Assembly (NCBI GenBank): GCA_016281555.1
Contig: JAEEIV010000067.1
Location: forward strand, 1 to 64,000
Reading direction: 5' to 3'
Length of the DNA stretch: 64,000 bases
DNA from: Lachnospiraceae bacterium
GTDB lineage: Bacteria > Bacillota > Clostridia > Lachnospirales > Lachnospiraceae
Position numbers and translations under genes: made by a program. Each line of letters begins with the position of its first letter. The stretch's first letter is position 1. Positions 9,819 through 22,176 of the stretch are shown here, piece after piece. The notes beneath the pieces are model-generated. The model was given only the letters and a program-made list of their open reading frames with translations. It did no database searches and was not told the DNA's origin.

Positions 9819-10023
9819 AAAAAACGAAAAATGCGAAATCAGGAGCGGAACGGATCAGAGCGGGAATCTGTGAAATAACGGTGAATTCTCGGAAAAGTCT
9901 TTATTTTTCGCGCAAAATATGGTATACTCCCCTTGTCCGGAAGGGGAGACCGTATTCCGGACGGAACGATCGATGCATTACGGAGAGCGGGCGGAACGTT
10001 CTGCCCGGAGAAAGGAGAAGAAA

Positions 10024-10677
10024 ATGGGAAAATTCACTACGACTAAATTCTTACTCGGCACGGCTGTTTTGGGACTCGTTTCCGCAGCGGCATATACTTT
10101 TGTGAAGAAGTATCAGGAATACGCACCGAAGGAGCTTCCTGAAAAAGGACCGGACGGAGAAGAGATCCAGCCGGCGACCATTAAGATCGACATGGATGCC
10201 GCGAAGAAGGCAGCCGGCGAGACGGCGACCGTGCTTTCCGAGCAGGCGAAGAAGTTTGCCCATGCGGCTTCCGATTCCGCGAAGGCGGTCGGCGGCGTGA
10301 TCCGTGAGAATTACGGCCCCGAGATCGAATCCGCGAAAAGAAACGCGGCGGAAAAGTACGCGGAAGTGAAGGAGTACGCGGCGGGCAAGTTCGCGACGGC
10401 GAAGGAATACGCGGGCGAGAAATGGGAGCAGGCGAAGGAATACGCCGGCGAGAAATGGGAACAGGCGAAGGAGTTCGTCCAGAATAAGGTCCAGGAATTC
10501 AAGGATCGCGCGGAAGAAGAGGATCCGAACGAGACCGCGGAAACCGCCGGTGTGGATGAACTGTTCGACGAAGTGAAGGAGAAAGCGGAAGAGGCGCTGA
10601 ACGATGCGGAAGAAGCCGTTCAGGAAACCGCCGAGAACGCGGAAAAGAAGACGGAAGACTTCATCCAGAATCTTTGA
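10024..10677 (+). CDS. YtxH/LEA-like small exported or membrane-anchored repeat protein
   Basis: N-terminal hydrophobic segment 'FLLGTAVLGLVSAAAYTFV', then Lys/Glu/Ala-rich 11-mer repeats 'KEYAGEKWEQA'; SD ggagaaa. Confidence 0.65.
   Translation: MGKFTTTKFLLGTAVLGLVSAAAYTFVKKYQEYAPKELPEKGPDGEEIQPATIKIDMDAAKKAAGETATVLSEQAKKFAHAASDSAKAVGGVIRENYGPEIESAKRNAAEKYAEVKEYAAGKFATAKEYAGEKWEQAKEYAGEKWEQAKEFVQNKVQEFKDRAEEEDPNETAETAGVDELFDEVKEKAEEALNDAEEAVQETAENAEKKTEDFIQNL
10399..10476 (+). repeat. 33-bp in-frame tandem repeat
   Basis: gcgaaggaatacgcgggcgagaaatgggagcag units starting at 10399, 10432 and (partial) 10465. Confidence 0.9.
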
Positions 10678-10700
10678 TCCTTCCTTGCCGGTCCGGCGAA

Positions 10701-10738
10701 AGAGGGCTGTTCACATGGCTGAACAGCCCTCTTTTTTT
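10701..10738 (+). terminator. Rho-independent terminator
   Basis: AGAGGGCTGTTCA-catggc-TGAACAGCCCTCT-ttttttt. Confidence 0.95.
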
Positions 10739-10775
10739 CAAACCGGAGGAAGAAAACGCCGGAAATTGCGGAATC

Positions 10776-10804
10776 TTGACGAATCTCTATAAAAGATATA
10801 TAAT
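10776..10804 (+). promoter_or_regulatory. Promoter for 10839-15442 (and possibly radA) operon
   Basis: TTGACG-N17-TATAAT. Confidence 0.75.
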
Positions 10805-10838
10805 GCATTATCCAGTCTTATGGAATAGGCGGTGATTT

Positions 10839-12770
10839 ATGAAGCGTTCGTTTCGAATCAGTTTGCGATATCTGCTGGCGGCAATGGCATTGCTGCTGGC
10901 TTTCGGCGTTGCTGATCCGGTCCATGCGGATCCGGATGATCCCGGGGAGGATCCCCCGGAGTCTTCTTCGGAGGAAGTGTGCGAGCATGAGTTCGGAGGC
11001 CCGTATCTTCAGAGCGAAGCGGGGCATTGGCAGCTCTGCACCAAGTGCAATGAAGCAGGTCCCGTAAATCAGCACACGTTCAGCGGCAGGCCGAGTTCCG
11101 TCGACGACGAGATCCACCGGGACGTCTGCACGGAGTGCGGTTATCCGAAGGAAGAAGCGCATACGTTTGAATGGCATTTCGACGAAGAAAGCCATTGGAA
11201 GATCTGTTCGAAGTGCGGGAACCGTTCGGAACCTTCGCCGCACCGTCCGGACCGCGAAGAAGCGACCGAAGAAGACCCGGTCCTCTGTCTGGATTGCGGT
11301 TACGAGATCGATAAAGCGAAAAAGCGTCATACGATCAAACTGGCACAGGATGACAACGACAAATATGCGGACTTCGCGAACGAAGACGATTATCTCCATA
11401 ACGTGAAAATGTATTCCGCGCTGGAAGGCGAGGAAGTGGAGATCATCATCCACGATCCGGAAGCGCCGTCCGTCTACGTGGTCGGAACGCTGTATTTCAC
11501 GAATTTCGAAGGAGAGGAACTCGACGAGATCGAAGTGGACGGAAATACCTCGATCTATTATATCATGCCGGATGACGACGTCATCGTCCGGCTGGAGATG
11601 GAGATCGACGAGGACAAGGTCGAAGCCTCGAAGGAGGAAGAATCCCGGTCGATCGAGGAGTCCATCGCGCTTGAAAGCTCGATCGAGGAATCCATTGCCG
11701 AGGCGAAGCGGTTCAAATTCGGAAGCTACCGCGTGGAAACGGACGTTTCAGGCGTGACGCCGCCGAAGAATTTCATCCGCGCCAATGACGTTTCAAACTT
11801 CGACCGGACCGTCGGCTGCTTCTACAGCACGGATTACCGGATCTTCGTGTATTACGCTTCCGAAGACGGCAAGGAATACGACTATTACGTACTGGACCGG
11901 ATCGGAAACGACCTCATTCCGTTCGTCACGTTCCCGGGCACCGGGAGCACGTCCTACGTCGTCAGCGCGCCCGCTTCCGAGAAGGACATCCCCGGGATCT
12001 TCCGGCAGGAAACGCAGATCACACTGACGTTTGCGTCCGGCATGGGCGCCGTCACCGTCCCCGCGTTTCTCGTGGTGGATCCCGACGGCGACACGCTGAC
12101 GCTCCTGTACTTAAACGACGATCTCGGAAACCAGCAGTTCTATACCTACGACCGTTCCCACGGGACCGCGGAACTCATCGAATACAACCGCTATGAAGAG
12201 CGGAAGAAGACGGGAGAAACCGAGAAGGAAGGGAACATCATCATTACGCCTTCCTCCGAAGAAGCAAAGGAAGAAAAGACCGGGAAGACCGAACTGTCCC
12301 GCGGCGTGATCTGGCTTATCATCGTCGGCGTGATCGTCGTGCTTCTCGCGGCTTCGCTCATCACCGTGTTCATCATGTCCAAGCAGCAGGAGGCAAAGGA
12401 ACGCGAGCTGGACGAAGAAGACGACGAGGACGAAATCGAACCGGAGCCGAAGGAAGAGACGGAGACGGTCTCGCCGCTCGAAGAAGACGAGGAAGTGCCC
12501 GAAACCTTTGACACGACGCTCTACAAGAATCCGGACCCGGACGACATGGATTCCGGGAAGGAAGCCGCGGATTTCGACTTCGAGAACGCGTTCCCCGTGG
12601 CCGGAGGCGTCATCGGAAAGGCGGCGGCTGAAACCGCCGAAGGGCAGGAAGAAGCGGAGAAGGTCGTGGATTTCGAATCCGGAAAGGAAAAGGAAACCTT
12701 GGCCGAAGCCGAGATGATCATTGACTTTGAAGAGATCGACGCCGGGGAAACGACCGGCAAGAAGGAATAA
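10839..12770 (+). CDS. Secreted/membrane-anchored protein: signal peptide, CxxC-knuckle ectodomain, single TM, acidic cytoplasmic tail
   Basis: 'MKRSFRISLRYLLAAMALLLAFGVADPVHA'; 'CTKC','CTEC','CSKC','CLDC'; TM 'GVIWLIIVGVIVVLLAASLITVFIM'; acidic C-tail. Confidence 0.8.
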   Translation: MKRSFRISLRYLLAAMALLLAFGVADPVHADPDDPGEDPPESSSEEVCEHEFGGPYLQSEAGHWQLCTKCNEAGPVNQHTFSGRPSSVDDEIHRDVCTECGYPKEEAHTFEWHFDEESHWKICSKCGNRSEPSPHRPDREEATEEDPVLCLDCGYEIDKAKKRHTIKLAQDDNDKYADFANEDDYLHNVKMYSALEGEEVEIIIHDPEAPSVYVVGTLYFTNFEGEELDEIEVDGNTSIYYIMPDDDVIVRLEMEIDEDKVEASKEEESRSIEESIALESSIEESIAEAKRFKFGSYRVETDVSGVTPPKNFIRANDVSNFDRTVGCFYSTDYRIFVYYASEDGKEYDYYVLDRIGNDLIPFVTFPGTGSTSYVVSAPASEKDIPGIFRQETQITLTFASGMGAVTVPAFLVVDPDGDTLTLLYLNDDLGNQQFYTYDRSHGTAELIEYNRYEERKKTGETEKEGNIIITPSSEEAKEEKTGKTELSRGVIWLIIVGVIVVLLAASLITVFIMSKQQEAKERELDEEDDEDEIEPEPKEETETVSPLEEDEEVPETFDTTLYKNPDPDDMDSGKEAADFDFENAFPVAGGVIGKAAAETAEGQEEAEKVVDFESGKEKETLAEAEMIIDFEEIDAGETTGKKE

Positions 12771-12772
12771 AT

Positions 12773-15442
<2,670 letters not shown>

Positions 15443-15443
15443 A

Positions 15444-16832
15444 ATGCCGAAGAAGAGTACCGTTTTTTTCTGTAAAGAATGCGGCTATGAAAGTCCGAAG
15501 TGGATGGGGCAATGCCCGTCCTGCAAGGCGTGGAATACGTTCACGGAAGAGCCCGTCGTCAAAAACGAGAAGAAACCGGGCGTGGCCGGAAGATCGCCGT
15601 TTCCCGCGGAAAAGAAGGCCGTCCGGCTGGAAGACGTCTCGATGGAACGTCACGAGCGCCTGCATACCGGATTTTCGGAACTGGACCGGGTGCTCGGCGG
15701 CGGCATCGTGCCGGGATCGTTGCTCCTCGTCGGAGGCGATCCGGGCATCGGAAAATCCACGATCCTTCTCCAGGTCTGCCGGAATCTCTCCGAAAGGGAC
15801 GTGAAGATTCTCTATATTTCGGGCGAGGAAAGTCTTCAGCAGATCAAGATGAGGGCGGAACGCCTCGGCAAGTTCGGGGATTCATTGAAACTTGCGGCGG
15901 AGACGAATCTCGAGACGGTTGAGGGACTCATCGGCGAAGAAAAGCCGGAAGTCGTCATCATTGACTCGATCCAGACCATGTTCCGGGACGACGTGGATTC
16001 GGCGCCCGGCAGCATTTCGCAGGTCCGGGAATCCACGAATACGCTGCTGCAGATCGCGAAACGCGACCGGATATCGATCTTCATCATCGGTCACGTGACG
16101 AAGGAAGGCACGGTCGCAGGACCGAGGATGCTCGAGCATATGGTCGACACCGTGCTGTATTTCGAGGGCGACCGGTTCAGAAGTTACCGGATCATCCGCG
16201 CCGTCAAGAACCGGTTCGGCGCGACGAATGAGGTCGGCGTCTTTGAGATGACCGAACAGGGCCTCAGGGAAGTGAAGAATCCTTCCGATTTCCTGCTGGA
16301 AGGGCGGCCCGTGGACGCCTCCGGTTCCGCCGTCACCTGCGTGCTCGAAGGCACCCGTCCGGTGCTGCTTGAGATCCAGGCCCTTGTCGCGAAGACGAAT
16401 TTCGGTCTGCCGCGGCGAACGGCCGTCGGCTTCGATCAGAACCGTCTGAATCTGCTCATTGCCGTGATGGAACGGAGGGCGTCGGTCCCGATGGGTGAGT
16501 TCGACGCTTACGTGAACATCACCGGCGGTATGAAGGTGACGGAACCGGCCATGGACCTCGCGGTCGTCATGGCATTGGCCTCCGGCTATTATGACATTCC
16601 GATCGACCCGAAAACGATCGTGCTCGGGGAAGTAGGCCTGACGGGAGAACTCCGCGGCTGTTCGAACGTGAATCTTCGCGTGAAGGAAGCGGTGAAACTC
16701 GGTTACGAGCGGATCGTGTTCCCGAAAGCCAATGCCCGTTCGATCGACCGGGACTTAAGGAAATACTGCATGCCGGTCAATTCCATCCGGGAAGGGATTC
16801 GGCTCCTGTCCGTGGACAGGGAAGGACAATGA
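15444..16832 (+). CDS. radA: DNA repair protein RadA
   Basis: zinc finger 'FFCKECGYESPKWMGQCPSCKAWNTF', 'GGDPGIGKSTILLQ', KNRFG motif, C-terminal Lon-like domain. Confidence 0.96.
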   Translation: MPKKSTVFFCKECGYESPKWMGQCPSCKAWNTFTEEPVVKNEKKPGVAGRSPFPAEKKAVRLEDVSMERHERLHTGFSELDRVLGGGIVPGSLLLVGGDPGIGKSTILLQVCRNLSERDVKILYISGEESLQQIKMRAERLGKFGDSLKLAAETNLETVEGLIGEEKPEVVIIDSIQTMFRDDVDSAPGSISQVRESTNTLLQIAKRDRISIFIIGHVTKEGTVAGPRMLEHMVDTVLYFEGDRFRSYRIIRAVKNRFGATNEVGVFEMTEQGLREVKNPSDFLLEGRPVDASGSAVTCVLEGTRPVLLEIQALVAKTNFGLPRRTAVGFDQNRLNLLIAVMERRASVPMGEFDAYVNITGGMKVTEPAMDLAVVMALASGYYDIPIDPKTIVLGEVGLTGELRGCSNVNLRVKEAVKLGYERIVFPKANARSIDRDLRKYCMPVNSIREGIRLLSVDREGQ

Positions 16833-18130
16833 CCATGTGTTCTTTTACCGTGGAAACCCGGTCTTTGGGAAAATATGACGTGATCATAGCCGGCGGTGGG
16901 ATCGCCGGCGTTTTTGCTGCTGCTTCCGCGGCGGAAGAAGGCGCAAAAGTATTGCTTGCGGAGAGCGGCGGCTGTCTCGGCGGAACGCTGACTTCAGGCG
17001 CGGTCCCAAGCATCATGGACGGGAGCGGAAAAGGCGGATATTTAAAAAAACTCTTTGATTTCTTAAACGAGCGCGGCATGAGCGTGGCCCGGTTTGGGAA
17101 AAAGGTCGATGAAAGCGGCCGGAAGATCCCCGGCAGGATCGTGGACATCGAAGGATGCAAGGTCTTCTTTGACCGCCTGATGAGAGACAGCGGCGTCCGC
17201 GTGCTGTTTTATACCCGCGTCGCCGCGGCTAAACTCGGGGAATCCGGCGGAAAGAGGTATTTGAAGCGCGTGCTCCTGTCGACGGAAGCCGGGAATTATG
17301 AGGCCTCTGCGGAAGTGTTCATTGACGCGACCGGAAACGGTGCGCTCTCCGCACTTTCGGGCTGCCGGTTCGAATCGGGCGAGCCCGGAACCGGGAGAAT
17401 GAGTCCCGCCTCGACGGAGTATTCGGTGACGGGCCTTCCGGAAGATTATGACGGCACGGATTCCGGCGCCGAAAAGCGCGCCTATAGCGACATGCTGAAG
17501 GCAAACGGCATTGAGATCAGTGCGGAAGAGGCGGGCATCGTCCGGCTTCCGGCCCTGAAAGAATGGGACGTGAGCAGTGATTATCAGTACGACGTATGTC
17601 CTTCCGACATTCTGTCTTTGACGGACGCCGTCATGAACAGCCGGGAAGAAGTGTTCGAAACGGTGGAACGGCATAAGAAGATCCCGGGATACGAAGGGAT
17701 CTGGCTTATGCATACGGCGGATCATCTCGGGATCCGGGAGGGCCGGAGAGTCTTCGGCGAGTACCGGATCACGGAAGGAGATATGATTCAGGGCCGGCAT
17801 TTTCCGGACGGGATCTGCCTCGTCCGGTCAAAGGTGGACCTCCACAAGATCCACCCCGGCGATACGCTGAATGCTTCCCGCGGGATCAGGACGCAGCCGT
17901 ACGAGATCCCGTACCGGGCATTGATCGCTTCGGACGTGTCGAATCTGCTCCTTGCCGGGCGCTGTCTTTCCGGCGATTTTTATCCGCATGCTTCTTACCG
18001 GATGATGGGCAACATGGCCGCGACCGGAGAGGCCGCCGGCTTTGCCGCCGCATATGCGGTCAAAATGAAAACGGCGTTGACCCTTGTGCCGTATGCGCTC
18101 CTTCGGGAACGGATGAAGGAGTATCTGTAG
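16829..18130 (+). CDS. FAD-dependent oxidoreductase (FAD_oxidored family)
   Basis: 'YDVIIAGGGIAGVFAAASAAEEGAKVLLAESGGCLGGTLTSGAV'; 4-nt overlap with radA. Confidence 0.85.
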   Translation: MTMCSFTVETRSLGKYDVIIAGGGIAGVFAAASAAEEGAKVLLAESGGCLGGTLTSGAVPSIMDGSGKGGYLKKLFDFLNERGMSVARFGKKVDESGRKIPGRIVDIEGCKVFFDRLMRDSGVRVLFYTRVAAAKLGESGGKRYLKRVLLSTEAGNYEASAEVFIDATGNGALSALSGCRFESGEPGTGRMSPASTEYSVTGLPEDYDGTDSGAEKRAYSDMLKANGIEISAEEAGIVRLPALKEWDVSSDYQYDVCPSDILSLTDAVMNSREEVFETVERHKKIPGYEGIWLMHTADHLGIREGRRVFGEYRITEGDMIQGRHFPDGICLVRSKVDLHKIHPGDTLNASRGIRTQPYEIPYRALIASDVSNLLLAGRCLSGDFYPHASYRMMGNMAATGEAAGFAAAYAVKMKTALTLVPYALLRERMKEYL

Positions 18131-18140
18131 AGAGATGAAA

Positions 18141-18164
18141 AAACCTCCCTGATACGGGAGGTTT
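18141..18164. terminator. Bidirectional terminator between FAD oxidoreductase gene and tRNA-Glu
   Basis: AAACCTCCC-tgatac-GGGAGGTTT with flanking A/T runs. Confidence 0.8.
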
Positions 18165-18175
18165 CTTACTTTCAG

Positions 18176-18247
18176 TAGCTCGTACGAGAATCGAACTCGT
18201 GTTTCCGCCTTGAGAGGGCGGCGTCTTAGCCGCTTGACCAACGAGCC
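18176..18247 (-). tRNA. tRNA-Glu (anticodon CUC)
   Basis: GGCTCGTTGGTCAAGCGGCTAAGACGCCGCCCTCTCAAGGCGGAAACACGAGTTCGATTCTCGTACGAGCTA: cloverleaf by eye, anticodon stem CCGCC/GGCGG with loop CTCTCAA; no encoded CCA. Confidence 0.93.
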
Positions 18248-18271
18248 GCGGCGTTTCAAAACGCAAGGGGT

Positions 18272-18300
18272 ATAATATCACGGATTTTTGCTTCTGTCAA
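18272..18300 (-). promoter_or_regulatory. tRNA-Glu promoter
   Basis: minus strand TTGACA-N17-TATTAT. Confidence 0.8.
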
Positions 18301-18361
18301 GCGAAATCCTTTGATTGTTTGTTTCGCGACTTCAAAAATGAACGGGAGATCGGAAATGAGT

Positions 18362-19012
18362 ATGAAATTCTACATCATTCGTCACGGCGAAACCGAAATG
18401 AATACGAGAGGCGCATTGCAGGGATGGACGGACGGCGCATTGAATCAAAGCGGACGGGATCTCGCCGTGCTGACGGGCCGCGCCATGAAAGGGATCCGGT
18501 TCGACGCCTGTATTTCAAGTCCGCTGATCCGAGCGAAGGAAACCGTCGAGATCGTGCTCCGGGAAAGCGGCAATGACGTCCCCGTGCTTTTAGACGACCG
18601 CATCAAAGAGATCAGTTTCGGCGATCATGAAAACGCGAGAGCTTCAGAACTCGGAGAAAACGGGCTTCGCTTCATGAAGGATCCGTTTCACATGGAGCGG
18701 TTTCCGAACGGCGAATCGGTCCGGGACGTATGCGAAAGAACGCAGGCGTTTCTTCAGGAACTGGCTTCCCGGGACGACGGAAAGACTTACCTCATCGGGA
18801 CGCACGGGTGCGCGGTCCGGGCCATGCTGAACTTCCTGTACGAGGATCCGACCGATTACTGGCAGGGGGTCGTGCCCTACAATTGCTCCGTGAACATTCT
18901 GGAGGCGAACGGCGGGATCCTCCGGTTCATTGAACGCGACAAAATCTATTACGATCCGGAACTGATCGTGGATCGGTATAAGATAGAGAAAAATCCGCTT
19001 GACAATCCATAA
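18362..19012 (+). CDS. Histidine phosphatase (phosphoglycerate mutase-like) family protein
   Basis: 'FYIIRHGETEMNTRGALQGWTDGALNQSG' and 'GTHGCAVRAML'; start could be 18356. Confidence 0.9.
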   Translation: MKFYIIRHGETEMNTRGALQGWTDGALNQSGRDLAVLTGRAMKGIRFDACISSPLIRAKETVEIVLRESGNDVPVLLDDRIKEISFGDHENARASELGENGLRFMKDPFHMERFPNGESVRDVCERTQAFLQELASRDDGKTYLIGTHGCAVRAMLNFLYEDPTDYWQGVVPYNCSVNILEANGGILRFIERDKIYYDPELIVDRYKIEKNPLDNP

Positions 19013-19026
19013 AACTATGCTATTAT
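18999..19026 (+). promoter_or_regulatory. rpsT promoter
   Basis: TTGACA-N16-TATTAT. Confidence 0.7.
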
Positions 19027-19129
19027 AACAGAGTATGTTTGCGCGAAGGCCAACGTGTCTCGGCCGGGCGTGACGAATTCCGGCGAACCCTCTACCGGCG
19101 GGATTCAAAAAAATATACGGAGGTGCCAG

Positions 19130-19393
19130 ATGGCAAATATCAAATCTGCGAAAAAGCGCGTTCTGGTCGCGAAGACGAGAACGGAAAGAAACAAGGCGAT
19201 CAAGTCTGAAGTGAAGACTTATGTGAAGAAAGTGGACGCTGCGATCGCCGCAGGAGACAAGGAAGCCGCGAAGCAGGCGCTTGTTGATGCGGAAGTCAAG
19301 TTGACGAAGGCAGCGACCAAGGGCGTATATCATAAGAACACTGTTTCCAGAAAGGTCGGCCGGTTGTCGAAAGCAGTTGACAAGATGGCATAA
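19130..19393 (+). CDS. rpsT: 30S ribosomal protein S20
   Basis: 'MANIKSAKKRVLVAKTRTERNKAIKSEVKT...GVYHKNTVSRKVGRLSKAV'; SD ggagg. Confidence 0.97.
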   Translation: MANIKSAKKRVLVAKTRTERNKAIKSEVKTYVKKVDAAIAAGDKEAAKQALVDAEVKLTKAATKGVYHKNTVSRKVGRLSKAVDKMA

Positions 19394-19407
19394 GGCTTCT
19401 GAAGACG

Positions 19408-19444
19408 AAAGAGACCCAGGCGCGGCTGCAGGGGTCTCTTTTCA
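19408..19444 (+). terminator. Terminator after rpsT
   Basis: AGAGACCC...GGGTCTCT-ttt. Confidence 0.8.
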
Positions 19445-19456
19445 TATATTCAGAAC

Positions 19457-20845
19457 ATGAAAGCGCATATGGAACACAGGATCGTGGCGGTGGACCCGGG
19501 GTCCATTGCCGAGGAAATGGGAATAGAAGCGGGTGACGTGCTGGTCGCGGCGGACGGAATGGACGTCGAGGACGTTTTCGACTGGCGAGCCGTTCAGCTC
19601 GACGAGACCGTGACGCTTCTCATCCGGAAGCCGGACGGCGAGGAATGGGAGCTCGAGATCGAGAAAGACGAGGACGAGGAATTAGGACTCGTCTTTGAGA
19701 ACGACCTCATGAGCGACTACAGAAGCTGTTCGAACCAATGCATTTTCTGCTTCATTGACCAGATGCCTCCGGGCATGCGCCCGACGCTGTATTTCAAGGA
19801 CGACGATTCCCGGCTTTCGTTCCTTCAGGGAAATTACATCACCCTGACGAACATGAAGCAGCACGACGTGGACCGGATCATTCATCACCGTCTGGAGCCG
19901 ATGAACATCTCCGTGCACACGACGAATCCGGAACTCCGATGCGAAATGCTGCACAACCGGTTCGCCGGCAAGGTGTTGAAGTACCTGGACGATTTCTATG
20001 CGGCGGGCCTTACGATGAACGCCCAGATCGTGCTTTGCAAGGGCTACAACGACGGCGCGGAACTGGAAAGAACGCTTTCCGATCTTTACCGGTACGTACC
20101 GGTGCTGGAGTCTTTAAGCGTCGTCCCGGTCGGACTCACGAAATACCGGGAAAAACTGACGCCTCTTTCCCCGTTCACGAAGGAAGACGCCAAAGAAGTC
20201 ATTTCGACCGTGGAGCGCTGGCAGAAGAAAGCGTTCCGGGAAAAAGGCCTGCATTACGTGCATGCGAGCGACGAGCTTTATATCACGGCCGGATTGCCGT
20301 TCCCCGAAGAGTCGCGGTACGACGGCTATCTGCAGATCGAGAACGGTGTCGGGATGGCAAGGTCGCTTCTTACGGATGCATTGAAGGCCGTGCACCGGCA
20401 GAAAAAGGACGGGGAGAAGAAACGTTATCTGTTCGTGACCGGTGTGCTTGCGAAACCGCTTCTGGAAGCAGTGAGTGAAACGGTCTCGGAGAAATTCCCC
20501 GGGCATGAAAACCGGATCATTGCCATCCGGAACGACTTTTTCGGAGAAACCGTGACGGTCTCGGGACTCGTGACCGGACAGGACGTCATAAAACAGCTTC
20601 GCGGCATGGACTTGGGGGACGGACTCCTCCTTCCGAACTGCATGTTCCGGAGCGGAGAGGAAGTCTTCCTCGACGACGTGACGAGAACGGACGTGGAACG
20701 GGAACTCGGCACGAAGGTTTACATTTTGAAGAATACGGCGGAAGCTACGGTGCATGCCATGACCGGGCGGCTCACGACAGCCGATCTCGATCTGACGCAT
20801 GGGAAGTATGAGCTTGCAGAACCGCCGAAGGAAGGGAAATTATGA
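19457..20845 (+). CDS. PDZ + DUF512 putative radical SAM enzyme (TIGR03279-like)
   Basis: N-terminal PDZ-like '[23 protein letters not shown]', '[42 protein letters not shown]'; directly before der. Confidence 0.88.
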   Translation: MKAHMEHRIVAVDPGSIAEEMGIEAGDVLVAADGMDVEDVFDWRAVQLDETVTLLIRKPDGEEWELEIEKDEDEELGLVFENDLMSDYRSCSNQCIFCFIDQMPPGMRPTLYFKDDDSRLSFLQGNYITLTNMKQHDVDRIIHHRLEPMNISVHTTNPELRCEMLHNRFAGKVLKYLDDFYAAGLTMNAQIVLCKGYNDGAELERTLSDLYRYVPVLESLSVVPVGLTKYREKLTPLSPFTKEDAKEVISTVERWQKKAFREKGLHYVHASDELYITAGLPFPEESRYDGYLQIENGVGMARSLLTDALKAVHRQKKDGEKKRYLFVTGVLAKPLLEAVSETVSEKFPGHENRIIAIRNDFFGETVTVSGLVTGQDVIKQLRGMDLGDGLLLPNCMFRSGEEVFLDDVTRTDVERELGTKVYILKNTAEATVHAMTGRLTTADLDLTHGKYELAEPPKEGKL

Positions 20846-22158
20846 TCGTAGCCATCGTCGGACGCCCGAACGTGGGCAAATCGACTTTGTTCAATGCATT
20901 GGCGGGTGAGACCGTCTCGATCGTTCAGGATACGCCCGGGGTGACCCGGGACCGGATCTACGCGACGGGCTCCTGGCTGGACAAAACCTACACGCTGATC
21001 GACACGGGCGGCATCGAGCCGGATTCGGGGGACGTGATCCTGTCGAAAATGCGGGAGCAGGCGGAGATCGCCATTGAGACCGCGGACGTGATCATCTTTC
21101 TCGTCGATGTTAAACAGGGGCTGCAGGATGCGGATTCGAAGGTGGCGGACATGCTCCGGAAGTCCGGAAAACCCGTCGTACTTGCAGTAAATAAGGTGGA
21201 TTCCTTCACGAAACAGATGGTCGACGTGTACGAGTTCTACAATCTCGGCATCGGCGATCCCGTCGCGATCTCCGCAGTCTCGAAAAAGGGGCTCGGCGAT
21301 CTTCTGGAGCGCGTGTTCGAATATGAGAAAGAATCGGATGCGTCGGACGAAGAAGACGACCGGCCGAGGATCGCGGTCATCGGCAAACCCAATACCGGAA
21401 AATCCTCGCTGGTGAACCGCCTCCTGAAGGAAGACCGGATGATCGTGTCGGACATTGCCGGTACGACGAGGGACGCGATCGATTCCGTGGTCCGCTTCCG
21501 GGACCGCGAATACGTTTTCACGGATACGGCGGGCTTACGGAGAAAGAGCCGGATCAAGGAGGAGATCGAGCAATTTTCGATCATCCGCGCCGTGACGGCG
21601 GTAGAGAAGAGCGACGTGGTGATCCTGATGCTCGACGCCTCGGAGGGCGTGACGGAGCAGGATGCGAAGATCGCCGGCATTGCGCACGACCGCGGCAAGG
21701 GCGTACTTATTCTCGTGAATAAATGGGATCTCGTCGAGAAGGACGACAAGACGATCTACCGGTTTACCGAAAACATTAAGAAAACCCTGTCGTTCATGCC
21801 CTATGCGCAGCTTCTCTTCATCTCGGTGAAGACCGGGCAGCGGGTGGACAAACTCTTCGACATGCTGGATACGGTGATCCAGAACCAGAATCTCCGGATC
21901 CCGACCGGCGTCCTGAACGAGATCATTTCGGAAGCGGTCGTCATGCAGCAGCCGCCGTCCGACAAGGGCAAGCGTTTGAAGATCTTTTACGCGACCGAAG
22001 TCAGCGTCAAACCGCCGACCTTCGTCATCTTCGTGAATTCAAAGGAACTCATGCATTTTTCCTATACGCGGTATCTCGAGAACAAGATCCGCGAGGCGTT
22101 CGGTTTCATGGGCACGCCGCTCCGGTTCGTCATCCGGGAGCGCGGCGAGAAAGAATGA
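20842..22158 (+). CDS. der: GTPase Der (EngA)
   Basis: two G domains: '[14 protein letters not shown]' and '[14 protein letters not shown]'; KH-like C-terminus. Confidence 0.97.
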   Translation: MIVAIVGRPNVGKSTLFNALAGETVSIVQDTPGVTRDRIYATGSWLDKTYTLIDTGGIEPDSGDVILSKMREQAEIAIETADVIIFLVDVKQGLQDADSKVADMLRKSGKPVVLAVNKVDSFTKQMVDVYEFYNLGIGDPVAISAVSKKGLGDLLERVFEYEKESDASDEEDDRPRIAVIGKPNTGKSSLVNRLLKEDRMIVSDIAGTTRDAIDSVVRFRDREYVFTDTAGLRRKSRIKEEIEQFSIIRAVTAVEKSDVVILMLDASEGVTEQDAKIAGIAHDRGKGVLILVNKWDLVEKDDKTIYRFTENIKKTLSFMPYAQLLFISVKTGQRVDKLFDMLDTVIQNQNLRIPTGVLNEIISEAVVMQQPPSDKGKRLKIFYATEVSVKPPTFVIFVNSKELMHFSYTRYLENKIREAFGFMGTPLRFVIRERGEKE

Positions 22159-22176
22159 GAGGAAAGGAGCGGGATC

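Noticed and set aside
10399-10476. Short tandem repeats considered as a CRISPR-like array
   Set aside because: In-frame 33-bp coding repeats with no spacers; no cas genes in the window.
19027-19129. Possible structured S20 leader RNA upstream of rpsT
   Set aside because: The ~100-nt GC-rich leader has only short 4-bp self-complementary segments by eye; not enough to claim a structured element without covariation analysis.
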